Part shown: in pieces, positions 34,947 to 43,818 of the stretch
Position numbering within the stretch: the first letter of the stretch is position 1
Layout: each line of letters starts with the position of its first letter
DNA from: an archaeon
GTDB taxonomy: Archaea; Asgardarchaeota; Thorarchaeia; Thorarchaeales; Thorarchaeaceae
DNA: 64,000 nt
Direction: 5' to 3'
Assembly (NCBI GenBank): GCA_024276825.1
Contig: JAJRWI010000079.1
Span: 1 to 64,000 of the forward strand
Notes under the pieces: model-generated
Database searches by the model: none
Seen by the model: only the letters and a program-made list of their open reading frames with translations
What the model was told of the DNA's origin: nothing
Translations under genes and position numbers: made by a program

Positions 34947-36416
34947 ATGAAAACAGAAATGAGGAGTAATGCCTTGAATATTATTCTTGAAGCACTGAAA
35001 TCCAGATTTGGAAGCATTATTTTTGCTCTGCATTTCTTTTTTATTGGCAGTCTATTGATGCTAATATTCCCTCTTTTTGTCCCACCACCAAGGACAGAAA
35101 TACCAGCTAGCGACTTGTATAGAATAATCCTAAATGGCAGTATAACATCCATACTTTCATCACTTATTATTGCACCTGCATTCGGCTTCGGAATCGCTAA
35201 TTGGTTCTTTTCAAAACGTTATCCCTTGCAACAATGGGCAGATTTCCCAATTGATGGCAGGCAAATCAATGCCAATATGGTTTCAGTCGTTTTTGAATTA
35301 AGCATTTCATATTCTGCATTTAGTCTTCTAGAACCGATACTGAGAATTCATAATTTGCTGAATTTCACTCAAAGAGTTATTTTTGTTGCTTTGGTTCTTC
35401 TAGAAATATTTGGATTGACGCTAATAGCTGTAAGTGGCATAATCTTTTTGGTTTATTCAGCGTCTGTATCTAATCTTCATAGCACAAGAAGAATCTTGCC
35501 CTTCTTTTTCTTATCCATAGTTGGTGCAATTGGTTCCCAGTTTATTCTGATAGGAGGATTGGGAAACCCGTTGAGTGGAAATGCTGGGTCAGTTCAATTC
35601 GTATTCGAATCTCAGATATTAAACATAATTCAAAGACTCATAGCTGGAGATGTAGTATTGGATTATTTCATCATTCTGTCAGGATTACTCATTGCAGCAA
35701 TGACTGTCTTTGTGGTAACGGGGAAAATCATCAATCAGGGGTTAGAAAAGGCCAGACGAGGTGATTCACTCCACGAAGAATCGATGAGGGAGGAATTCAT
35801 TGAGCATCCATCGATAGAGATTCTACGAATAATGCTCACGGATCAATACACAGTGGGAAGACCGTTTTTAATTGCAATTATTCTGGGCATGATGTCATTT
35901 GGATTTTTGCAATTGATGCTAAACCAACCCGTTAATCTTGCCTTAATTCTTATGTTATTAATCCCAACAATTGGAACAATGGAGTCATTGTTTGTTGCAA
36001 CCATTGCTGGCAAGAACACTCTCAATTTTTATCGAGAGAGTCCAAATGGCATTCGCTTCTACTTTGGGATACAAGTATGCTTTTCATCTTTGATTACATT
36101 GATTGTATCAATAGTGAGCATATGCGTAATTGGATTCACGATTGGGTATTTGCCCTCTTTATCTGAGTTGAATTCATATTTGATATTTGTTCCGATATCG
36201 GTTATAATATCAGTCATGATGGCGACTATTCTTCATGCTCTACTCAAGCCGACATCAATTGATGACCCCGTTGTTATCTTAATCTGGCCAATTGTGATCA
36301 CTCTAAACGTGATTATAATGACATACTTAAGCATGGCCTCTTTGATCACAATATTTTCTTTTGTGATATTCATTGCGGCTATTTCATTTACATTAATGGA
36401 GGAGATCAATAGATGA
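34947..36416 (+). CDS. ABC-type permease-like membrane protein
   Basis: A 489-residue protein with about twelve membrane helices in two halves, the second beginning near residue 295 (RIMLTDQYTVGRPFLIAIIL). Loop SKRYPLQQWADFPIDGRQIN near residue 90-110 resembles the coupling-helix region of ABC-2 type exporters, where a 'P-I' turn sits on the ATPase. It is followed by two ABC ATPases. The ATG 34947 has AAGGTG five bases upstream; a GTG at 34941 is also possible. Overlaps the next gene by ATGA. Confidence 0.65.
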   Translation: MKTEMRSNALNIILEALKSRFGSIIFALHFFFIGSLLMLIFPLFVPPPRTEIPASDLYRIILNGSITSILSSLIIAPAFGFGIANWFFSKRYPLQQWADFPIDGRQINANMVSVVFELSISYSAFSLLEPILRIHNLLNFTQRVIFVALVLLEIFGLTLIAVSGIIFLVYSASVSNLHSTRRILPFFFLSIVGAIGSQFILIGGLGNPLSGNAGSVQFVFESQILNIIQRLIAGDVVLDYFIILSGLLIAAMTVFVVTGKIINQGLEKARRGDSLHEESMREEFIEHPSIEILRIMLTDQYTVGRPFLIAIILGMMSFGFLQLMLNQPVNLALILMLLIPTIGTMESLFVATIAGKNTLNFYRESPNGIRFYFGIQVCFSSLITLIVSIVSICVIGFTIGYLPSLSELNSYLIFVPISVIISVMMATILHALLKPTSIDDPVVILIWPIVITLNVIIMTYLSMASLITIFSFVIFIAAISFTLMEEINR

Positions 36417-37159
36417 ATGCAGATTCAATATCAAGACCTGCAGTTGTTGTAAGAAATGTTACAAAGAAATATGGTAAACTCACAGTCCTTGATAACATTA
36501 GCTTCAATATTAGCCATGATGAGGTTGTAGGGCTTGTCGGGCCAAATGGATCAGGAAAGAGCACTTTACTAAGAATTCTGAAGGGAGGACTTTATCCTAC
36601 AACTGGTGAGGTTATTATTGGGAACTTCAGTATCAATAAGCAGCCTGACTCTATTCGAAGAATAACAGGAATCGCACATGATGAGCCTGTTCTTTTCGAA
36701 ATGATGACAGGGATGCAGTTCTTGCATTTCGTTGCAAGTATTTATCGGGTCAAACCACAAACAGCAAAAGAGTCTATTGGCTATTGGGTCAGGGCTCTTG
36801 GCCTAGACAATCAAATCAGAAACAGGATTGAAACATATTCCCATGGAATGAAAAAGAGACTTTCAATAGTCGCTTCATTGATTCATGATCCATTTCTATT
36901 ACTCCTTGATGAACCAACACAGGGACTAGATCCTGATACACGAACAATTTACATGCAAAGGATAATGAATAATGCATTTAAATCAGACAGAGTTGTAATA
37001 ATAAGCACGCACAGATTGGATATTATTGATGATTTGTGCTCGCGAGTATTAGTAATTCGAGGGGGCAGAATTATTGAAGATGGTTCGATTGAATTCATAA
37101 AAACAAAATACAATGCTGATGACATTGAAGAGGCGTATCTTCTCACTGATGATGAATAG
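36413..37159 (+). CDS. ABC transporter ATP-binding protein 1
   Basis: A 248-residue ABC ATPase of the ABC-2/drug-export class. Walker A GLVGPNGSGKST (near residue 40), signature YSHGMKKRLSIVA, Walker B LLLLDEPTQGLD and the switch His in ISTHRLD are all present. The D-loop and Q-loop look intact. It probably energises the permease at 34947; the start overlaps that gene's stop (ATGA). Confidence 0.95.
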   Translation: MNADSISRPAVVVRNVTKKYGKLTVLDNISFNISHDEVVGLVGPNGSGKSTLLRILKGGLYPTTGEVIIGNFSINKQPDSIRRITGIAHDEPVLFEMMTGMQFLHFVASIYRVKPQTAKESIGYWVRALGLDNQIRNRIETYSHGMKKRLSIVASLIHDPFLLLLDEPTQGLDPDTRTIYMQRIMNNAFKSDRVVIISTHRLDIIDDLCSRVLVIRGGRIIEDGSIEFIKTKYNADDIEEAYLLTDDE

Positions 37160-37174
37160 GGAGATCTCATTGGA

Positions 37175-38116
37175 ATGAAAATAGTTGTTAGGAATGTTTC
37201 ATATAAATATGGTCGCAAGAAGGCACTTGATAATATTTCATTAGATATAGGACCGGGAGTAACTGGACTCATCGGAGTAAATGGCTCAGGAAAAACAACC
37301 CTGTTGAAATTGATACTCGGAATCATTCCAATTCAAGAGGGCGAGATATTAATCAATGATTCCCCAGTGCCCATTAAAGATAAAGAGAAACTTGTTGAAA
37401 TTGGATATATCCCCGAAATACCTGCATTAGATAATGAATTGACCTTACATGAATACCTTGGCTTCTTTCTGAGTATTTTGGAAACTGCTGGGGGTAAAAC
37501 AACAGGACTTGATGAAATCATAGAAATTGTCGGACTGGGCGATGCCAAGAATAGAAGAATATCTGACTATTCACGTGGAATGAAACAGAGGGCCTGCATT
37601 AGTCAATCCATATTGTGCAAGAGAAGGATATTAATCCTTGATGAGCCCCTCTCACATTTGGACCCTCTTAGTAGAATCCAATTCAAGGAGCTATTCAGAG
37701 AATGTGCTGATGATGGGGCAATAGTATTAATCTCCTCACACATTCTAGGCGAGCTGGATGAAATATGCGACAATGTCGTTATTCTGAATGACGGAAAATT
37801 AATTGAATATGGAGCAATTGGTCAATTAAGAAACAAATATGAATCTAATGTGGTTCAATGGGTTATAGAAACAGATAGCCCGATAGAATTGGCAGATCTA
37901 ATTGAAAATGAGCTTAACCCTTCGGCGATCGAAGTCATAGGTAATGTAATCAGGGTGCTAGTCGGGTCTAATCCCAGAATGAAAAGCTTGTTTTTTGGAT
38001 TGCTGGCAAGGACATGTAATATTGAAATCTTCAGGTTCTATGATAGAAGTTTGAGCCTTGAGGGCATATTGAAAAGAAGCATGGGGGACAATAAGAATGA
38101 ATCGCAAATTCATTAA
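37175..38116 (+). CDS. ABC transporter ATP-binding protein 2
   Basis: A 313-residue ABC ATPase: Walker A GLIGVNGSGKTT, signature YSRGMKQRACIS, Walker B ILILDEPLSHLDP and switch ISSHILGE. An extra C-terminal domain of about 90 residues (VQWVIETDSPIELADLIENE...) is typical of ABC-2 exporter ATPases. It overlaps the following permease gene by 20 bases. Two distinct ATPases with two distinct permeases suggest either two exporters or one heteromeric machine. Confidence 0.95.
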   Translation: MKIVVRNVSYKYGRKKALDNISLDIGPGVTGLIGVNGSGKTTLLKLILGIIPIQEGEILINDSPVPIKDKEKLVEIGYIPEIPALDNELTLHEYLGFFLSILETAGGKTTGLDEIIEIVGLGDAKNRRISDYSRGMKQRACISQSILCKRRILILDEPLSHLDPLSRIQFKELFRECADDGAIVLISSHILGELDEICDNVVILNDGKLIEYGAIGQLRNKYESNVVQWVIETDSPIELADLIENELNPSAIEVIGNVIRVLVGSNPRMKSLFFGLLARTCNIEIFRFYDRSLSLEGILKRSMGDNKNESQIH

Positions 38117-38855
38117 GGAGATTATAAAGAGGGAATACCGAATATTTGCAAAAGGCCATCAATTCATTATTGTTCTGGCATTCTCTGTGGCAGTTGCAGT
38201 GCTCCTATTTACTTCAATAGTAACCTTATCAAAAGATGTTATAGATCTCTTGTTTTCTCAATTTGAGATCGGGTACTATTTCTTAACAAGCTATGCAATC
38301 ATCCTATTTGGAGTAATCACCATATTCAATTCAGCAACAGGATTTTCACGTGAACATGAACACAACATGCATCAGGTCTTATACATCCTTCCAATTGACA
38401 CTTCAAGTGTGATTATCGGAAAAGCGCTAGCCATATGGTCTTGCACCATTCTTACCACTTCGATACCATATTTCACAATCATCATAACACTGATTGCTTT
38501 TCTTGGTTTGCAGGTATCTATTTGGATTGTTATTGAGCTATATGCCATCTTTGCTTTTTCCATGATTCTATTGTCAAGCTATTCCATGATCGCATCTATT
38601 GTTTCAAAGTCCAATGGAGTTTCATTCTCGATTAGTCTAATGACTTTGATAGGCGCAATTATGCTTAAGGAAAATAGAGTCCTAAAATATCCATCCCCAT
38701 TTGGATTCTTTGATTATTTGACATATGGTGTTGTGATTCATGAGTTAGACCCAATAGCTGTGTTTATTTTCTTATTCGCCTGTGCCATGGGCATTATGAG
38801 TTCTCTTGCGATGTCATGGTTTCTTTTTGAGAGGAGAGCAGCATACATGTTTTAG
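38097..38855 (+). CDS. ABC-2 type permease
   Basis: A 252-residue protein with six membrane helices and an N-terminal amphipathic start (FIKEIIKREYRIFAKGHQF). The loop GFSREHEHNMHQVLYILPID between helices 2 and 3 is the ABC-2 permease coupling region, with charged residues before LP. It is the last gene of the cluster; a repeat element follows about 60 bases downstream. Likely partner of the ATPase at 37175. Confidence 0.8.
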   Translation: MNRKFIKEIIKREYRIFAKGHQFIIVLAFSVAVAVLLFTSIVTLSKDVIDLLFSQFEIGYYFLTSYAIILFGVITIFNSATGFSREHEHNMHQVLYILPIDTSSVIIGKALAIWSCTILTTSIPYFTIIITLIAFLGLQVSIWIVIELYAIFAFSMILLSSYSMIASIVSKSNGVSFSISLMTLIGAIMLKENRVLKYPSPFGFFDYLTYGVVIHELDPIAVFIFLFACAMGIMSSLAMSWFLFERRAAYMF

Positions 38856-38915
38856 TTCATTATGCTTTTCATAGATGCAATGAGTCGTGAACCGCCCACA
38901 ATCATTCAATTTTCG

Positions 38916-39003
38916 GGGTTGCATTTAGATGCATAGAGGTTAGACAGAGTTGGACACCAATCAAAGGATCATCTAAATGATACTCTGAAATTTTGGAGGG
39001 CTT
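38916..39003 (+). repeat. Dispersed repeat, partial copy
   Basis: This ~88-base stretch (TTGC..TAGATGCATAGAGG, then TTGGACACCAATCAAAG and ATCATCTAAATGATACTCT) closely matches 46613-46710; roughly seven of eight bases agree. The downstream half of the family is missing and replaced by unrelated sequence holding two small hairpins, CCCC..GGGG and ATGTCTTT-G-AAAGACAT (near 39045). Confidence 0.7.
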
Positions 39004-39188
39004 AAAGCAATTCCCCAGCCATCGGGGTTTTCAGAGCCATGTCTTTGAAAGACATCAAGGGAGATTGTGGCTTTAACAGGACCTGCAAAACAAAGACCAA
39101 GAAGATCACACATGATTAATCACTTGTTAGCCACATGATTTGCTTGTTATTATTTTTTGTATCTCATTTGGATGAAAGAGGCAAAGTA

Positions 39189-39825
39189 TTATGATTCATA
39201 GCGACACATCTTTACTTCGATATTCCTCGGAGATGAGTCATCGAGCATATTCTCCATCTTATCATCAACATAGAGTTTCAGATTCTTTCCTTGTATTGGT
39301 CTGACATCGATGGAACGGAATCTATTGGACATCAATGACAACTTAGTTAAGGATCTGCAATTGCTCAGTGGGGAGAGATCAATTGACTTGATTTTGTTGT
39401 GGTTTATTGTCAGATTAGAGAGTGTAGTGCATCCTGCCAAAGGTGAAAGATCAAGTGATCTTAGTGTGTTGTGACTTATTATTAGCGATTCTAGTGATTT
39501 GCACTCTTTCAAAGGCGACAGATCAAGTATTGTGAACTTGTCACAATAATAGATAGACAGGCTTTTGAGATTGATACATGACGATAATGGTGAGAGGTCA
39601 ATACTGAGCGCTCTTAGTTGTACTAGATCCATTTTCAATCAGATACTCATTTCCTTCAAGAGGCGAGAGGTCAGAGTCATTAGTGCTATACATTTCAAGT
39701 CGGAATGGTCTATCGTTTGGAATGTCATAGGTTGTAAGACCTTCATGATAGGAGATCTGAAAGACCCGCAACTTTGTTTTATTTTTATTATTATCTTGCA
39801 GAGTATAATCACCGCCGTATCTCAT
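39189..39825 (-). pseudogene. Leucine-rich-repeat gene broken by a frameshift
   Basis: Two frames overlap here: the 5' part (from about 39825) and the 3' part (39189-39638). In the 3' part the unit DLSPL + about 19 residues repeats (SSCINLKSLSIYYC..., KECKSLESLIISHNTLRSL, AGCTTLSNLTINHNKIKSI). The 5' frame ends NDSDLSPLEGNEYLIEN and the 3' frame begins DLVQLRALSIDLSPL; joining them at about 39632 restores a unit of exactly 19 residues between DLSPL motifs. So it is one LRR gene with a one-base indel, or a sequencing error. Such proteins bind partners; the real start is uncertain. It follows the second mutase gene on the same strand. Confidence 0.65.
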
Positions 39826-39892
39826 CAAATGAACAATTGAAACACGCTCTACGATTCGATTTGTGGAGGCTATCAGTGGCAGAACAAAATGT

Positions 39893-41578
39893 CTAGAATA
39901 TCTTTGGTTCTTCCCATTCACCCCAGATTTCTCTCCAGACATCACATATCTCGCCGACGGACGCATAGGCCTTCACGGCCTCTACAATGTGAGGCATGAC
40001 ATTGTCGGTTCCTTCGGATGCCTTTCTCAGTGCGTCAAGGGTTTCCTGTACACGTTGGTTGTCGCGTTCCTTGCGGACCTTGTTCAAGCGAGCGACCTGT
40101 TTCTTCTCAACCTCAGGATCAATCTTGAGAACTGGGATGCTCAGGTCTTCGCCCTCAAGAACAAAATCATTAACTCCGACGATTATTCGCTTCTTGGTCT
40201 CAATCTCGCGTTGGTACCTATAGGCGGACTCTGCAATCTCCCTCTGGAAGAAGCCCTTCTCAATAGCAGCGATCACACCGCCCATTGCTTCAACTTTATC
40301 GAAGTACTTGTAGGTCTCTTCTTCCATCTGATTGGTCAGCCATTCGATGTAGTAAGAGCCGCCGAGAGGATCTATCGTGTTAGCAACCCCGCTTTCATAG
40401 GCAAGCACCTGTTGCGTTCTAAGTGCAATACGGACAGCATCCTCGGTTGGGAGACACCAGGCCTCATCCATGCTGTTTGTGTGCAGTGATTGAGTCCCTC
40501 CGAGAACTGCAGCCAGTGCTTGATATGCAGTCCTGACAATGTTGACTTCTGGCTGCTGTGCAGTAAGCGAGCATCCAGCAGTCTGTGTATGGAAGCGCAT
40601 CCAGAGTGAGCGTTTCTTCTTGGCTCCAAAGCGCTCTTTCATCTCACGAGCCCATATCCTTCGAGCAGCACGATATTTTGCAATCTCCTCGAATATGTCA
40701 TTGTGTGCATTGAAGAAGAATGAGAGGCGTGGTGCGAAAGCATCCACATTAAGACCATGATCAATACCAACCTGTACATAGGTCAGACCGTTGAGAAGTG
40801 TGAATGCCAGTTCCTGAACTGCAGTGGATCCAGCCTCACGAATGTGATAACCACTAATGGAGATAGTGTTCCATCTCGGGATGTTATTAGCACAGTACTC
40901 CATAATATCGCCAATTATTCGAAGAGACTGTTCAGGAGGATATATCCAGCTCTTCTGAGCCATGTATTCTTTTAAGATGTCATTCTGAATTGTGCCGCCA
41001 ATCTGAGTGGGTGCAACACCCTGCTTTTGAGCAGCAACCATGTACATTGAAAGAAGAATAGATGCAGGAGCATTGATAGTCATTGATGTTGTTACCTTGT
41101 CAAGTGGAATCCCATCAAACAGGATTTCCATGTCCTTGAGTGTGTCAACAGCCACACCGAGTTTACCAACCTCGCCAAGTGCAAATGGATGATCCGAATC
41201 TCTGCCGTAAATCGTAGGCAGGTGAAACGCCACGCTCAGCCCAGTCTGACCGTTGGCAAGGAGAAACTTGTACCGGGCATTCGACTCCTCGGCAGTGCCC
41301 ATACCTGCAAACTGTCGCATTGTCCAAATTCTGCCCCTGTACATAGTGGGCTGAACACCACGAGTATATGGATAATCGCTTGGAAATCCGAGGTCTCGGA
41401 GGTAATCTAAATCGGGAACATCAAGGGGCGTGTATAGTCGATTTATTGGACGGCTAGAGGTTGATATGAATTCTGTCAGTCTCTCGGGGTGCTTCTCAAG
41501 ATGTGGTCTTAGAGTTTCTGACTCCCACTTGTCTTTTGCTTCGCGAATCTTTTCAAGACGCTCATTTAAGCTTCCCAA
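39893..41578 (-). CDS. Second acyl-CoA mutase large subunit (methylmalonyl/isobutyryl-type)
   Basis: A 561-residue paralogue of the mutase barrel at 16646. It keeps [91 protein letters not shown] and [18 protein letters not shown]. The active-site Tyr of RQYSGF is here Phe90 in RQFAGM. In isobutyryl-CoA mutase the same position is Phe, while the carboxylate Arg is still present (QSLRI). So it may act on a different acyl-CoA and could use the B12 subunit at 19301, since none is encoded next to it. Confidence 0.9.
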   Translation of the reverse strand: MGSLNERLEKIREAKDKWESETLRPHLEKHPERLTEFISTSSRPINRLYTPLDVPDLDYLRDLGFPSDYPYTRGVQPTMYRGRIWTMRQFAGMGTAEESNARYKFLLANGQTGLSVAFHLPTIYGRDSDHPFALGEVGKLGVAVDTLKDMEILFDGIPLDKVTTSMTINAPASILLSMYMVAAQKQGVAPTQIGGTIQNDILKEYMAQKSWIYPPEQSLRIIGDIMEYCANNIPRWNTISISGYHIREAGSTAVQELAFTLLNGLTYVQVGIDHGLNVDAFAPRLSFFFNAHNDIFEEIAKYRAARRIWAREMKERFGAKKKRSLWMRFHTQTAGCSLTAQQPEVNIVRTAYQALAAVLGGTQSLHTNSMDEAWCLPTEDAVRIALRTQQVLAYESGVANTIDPLGGSYYIEWLTNQMEEETYKYFDKVEAMGGVIAAIEKGFFQREIAESAYRYQREIETKKRIIVGVNDFVLEGEDLSIPVLKIDPEVEKKQVARLNKVRKERDNQRVQETLDALRKASEGTDNVMPHIVEAVKAYASVGEICDVWREIWGEWEEPKIF

Positions 41579-41712
41579 GGATATTCACTCCTGCATGCTG
41601 AGTTGTGATAACAACATTGTTAAAGTCTTATGGTTGCTGAGTGAGTTATTTGAAGACATGTTTGCGACAAGATTAAGTGCATTCATACAATCAACTCACA
41701 ATTGGTGATCTT

Positions 41713-42558
41713 ATGAGTGACAGACCAACATTTCTTACAGTGACCTATTCCGACTCTGGACTTACCACAATGGGTCATGAGAAGAAAATGATTCGCGAGA
41801 AGGATGTTAAGTTTGACAATGAAGACGGAATTCTCGAGTTGACAGATGTTCGTATTGTGTGGTATAAGAAGCCAAAGAAGAGTCGATTTGGCGGACTTGG
41901 AGGATTAGGCGCTGTTGCAGGAGCCATCGCAGGAGCTGTTGCTGCTGATGTTATCGGGTCAAGTATAGGAGGCATTGGAGGAAGAGCAATAAGGCGTGCA
42001 GGTCATGCTATGGCCAATGCCGCTATTGGCGCAGCTGTCTATTCATGGACTGCAGAACAATTCTACAACAAGGGACCAAACGGCGAAACTGAAAGTCTGG
42101 CAGTCCCACTGATTGCCATAAGTAATGCGCAGCAGAGCGGCAAGAACCTAGTGATTGAGCTTGCATCTGGTGGAACCATGATTTTCAGCTTCAAACAGCC
42201 AAAGGTCATTCCTGCATTGATTGCAAACATCAGGTCAGCTCAAGATGAGGGTAAGTGTCCATATTGTGGTGCCAGTGCAAAGAACGCTGCACAATGTCCA
42301 AATTGTGGGGCCCAGCTTGGTGGTTCAGGTGTCATTGATGCACCATCTGAAAGTCCAGTAGGGGACATGCCAACAGGCTCTGTTCATATCACTGTACATG
42401 AGGAAGGCGGCGTTAGAAAAGCCACAGTACGAAGTGCTGATGGTGAGATGCATGTTGAGGTCCATGAGGGCAGTGGGAGTTTCTACTGTCCAAATTGTGG
42501 ACAGCAATTAGCAGCTGGTTCTAGATTCTGCAATAAGTGTGGATACAAGGTCGCATAA
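41713..42558 (+). CDS. PH-like domain protein with glycine-rich insert and zinc ribbons
   Basis: A 281-residue protein. The first part (residues ~5-60) reads ILELTDVRIVWYKKPKKS and, after a glycine/alanine-rich hydrophobic insert (~65-115, GGLGGLGAVAGAIAGAVAAD), the stretch LAVPLIAISNAQQSGKNLVI, ELASGGTMIFSFKQP follows. Together these resemble the strands of a PH/GLUE-like domain split by an insert; this is tentative. Two zinc ribbons come next: CPYCGASAKNAAQCPNCG and, at the C-terminus, CPNCGQQLAAGSRFCNKCGY. The ATG 41713 has GGTGATCTT before it. A hairpin terminator follows. Confidence 0.7.
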   Translation: MSDRPTFLTVTYSDSGLTTMGHEKKMIREKDVKFDNEDGILELTDVRIVWYKKPKKSRFGGLGGLGAVAGAIAGAVAADVIGSSIGGIGGRAIRRAGHAMANAAIGAAVYSWTAEQFYNKGPNGETESLAVPLIAISNAQQSGKNLVIELASGGTMIFSFKQPKVIPALIANIRSAQDEGKCPYCGASAKNAAQCPNCGAQLGGSGVIDAPSESPVGDMPTGSVHITVHEEGGVRKATVRSADGEMHVEVHEGSGSFYCPNCGQQLAAGSRFCNKCGYKVA

Positions 42559-42564
42559 GCAAGA

Positions 42565-42586
42565 GAGGTGGATGTAACTCCACCTC
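42565..42586. terminator. Hairpin terminator between convergent genes
   Basis: GAGGTGGA-TGTAAC-TCCACCTC, an eight-base perfect stem followed by ATTCTATTCTTT, six bases after the zinc-ribbon gene. Confidence 0.75.
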
Positions 42587-42596
42587 ATTCTATTCT

Positions 42597-43160
42597 TTAG
42601 AACTCAATACCGCGTCGGGCAAGAATCTTTTTTGACCCAAAATAGTGTTTCACCTCACGCATCTCAGTTACAAGGTCAGCGGCATCAATCACTTCTTGAC
42701 GAGCATATCGTCCCGTCATTACTAGTTCCACATCGTCAGGTTTCATCTCTATCAGCCCTAGCTGGTCCTCCAAGGATATCAGGTTCCACTCAACTGCGAC
42801 ATTGATCTCATCAAGTATCAGCAGGTCGCATTCATGTTCCTTCAAGGCATCTTGGGCCATCCTCAGACCATTTTGGGCCATTTTGATGTCAACAGGGTCA
42901 GGGTTCTCTTTGTCAACAAAGGACTGGCGGCCAACAGGGATAATTGTGAAGTTCGAAATCTTATCGGCTGATGCAAACTCGCCATAGTTCACCTCAACCC
43001 CATCTCCGCGTTCAGCCACCTTTGCCTTCATGAAACAAATCATCAAGACTTTCAGTCCATGACCTGCTGCTCTGAATCCAAGGCCTAGAGCGCATGTCGT
43101 CTTGCCCTTCCCATTTCCAGTATAGATATGGACCTGTCCCTTGATCTCTGGCTTCTTCAT
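42597..43160 (-). CDS. cobO: Corrinoid adenosyltransferase (CobO/BtuR type)
   Basis: A 187-residue P-loop enzyme that adenosylates cob(I)alamin. Walker A is GNGKGKTT at 15-22, preceded by VHIYT. LLILDEINVAVEWN is the Walker B region and VMTGRYARQEVIDAADLVTEMREVKHYF the typical C-terminal signature, ending GIEF. It provides adenosylcobalamin to the mutases of this window. It sits nine bases after a flavoprotein gene on the same strand. Confidence 0.93.
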   Translation of the reverse strand: MKKPEIKGQVHIYTGNGKGKTTCALGLGFRAAGHGLKVLMICFMKAKVAERGDGVEVNYGEFASADKISNFTIIPVGRQSFVDKENPDPVDIKMAQNGLRMAQDALKEHECDLLILDEINVAVEWNLISLEDQLGLIEMKPDDVELVMTGRYARQEVIDAADLVTEMREVKHYFGSKKILARRGIEF

Positions 43161-43169
43161 TTGGATTCC

Positions 43170-43787
43170 TCATTCATGGAGTAGTCTTAGAACAAGTGCC
43201 ATGCGTTCTCCCAGCTTGCGGCTTCCTCGAATTGCAAGTTCATCCTTTTTGGCCGAACGCCAACCTCCCTCATCAGTCTGAAGACTACCAGAACCAAATG
43301 TTCCATCCTTAACAGGGTTTCCAAGAGAACCAATCACAATCATACCATGGGCTATTGCATAACGGTTGAGCAGATCAATCACAGGTTCTTGGCCACCATA
43401 CCTGAGCCCTGCATATGTTATGGCGCCGAAGACTTTGTTCTTCAGTTGATGATCTTGCATCTTCATTGGCCGCGAGCGGTCCATGAAGTTCTTAAGTACG
43501 CCTGGCACCGAGGTGAAATAGGAAGGTGCAGCAATGATTATCCCATCAGCCTTGCGGAGTTGCTCTTCAATATCAGGCATATCATCAGACTCGCTCTCGG
43601 GACAAGGATTGCTTCTTACGCAGGCATCACATCCAGTACAGGGGCGAATCTCATGGTCAGATATATTCAACAAGACTGTTGAGATGTTCTGGTCAAATGA
43701 TGAAGCTGCATCAAGAGCCTGCTCAAGAAGAAAGCGTGTGCTTGAACGTTCACTCTTAGGAGACCCACAAATTCCAACGATTAACAT
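43170..43787 (-). CDS. Iron-sulfur flavoprotein (NAD(P)H:FMN oxidoreductase family)
   Basis: A 205-residue flavodoxin-like protein. The FMN phosphate loop is GSPKSERSSTRF at 9-20 and the compact Fe-S motif is CTGCDACVRSNPC (Cys50, 53, 56, 62). APSYFTSVPGVLKNFMDR is the typical flavin contact. These proteins carry FMN and one 4Fe-4S cluster. Being next to cobO suggests it could reduce cob(II)alamin for adenosylation; this is inference from context only. Confidence 0.9.
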   Translation of the reverse strand: MLIVGICGSPKSERSSTRFLLEQALDAASSFDQNISTVLLNISDHEIRPCTGCDACVRSNPCPESESDDMPDIEEQLRKADGIIIAAPSYFTSVPGVLKNFMDRSRPMKMQDHQLKNKVFGAITYAGLRYGGQEPVIDLLNRYAIAHGMIVIGSLGNPVKDGTFGSGSLQTDEGGWRSAKKDELAIRGSRKLGERMALVLRLLHE

Positions 43788-43818
43788 AATGACTCACAAT
43801 ACAATCGGAGTTAATATG

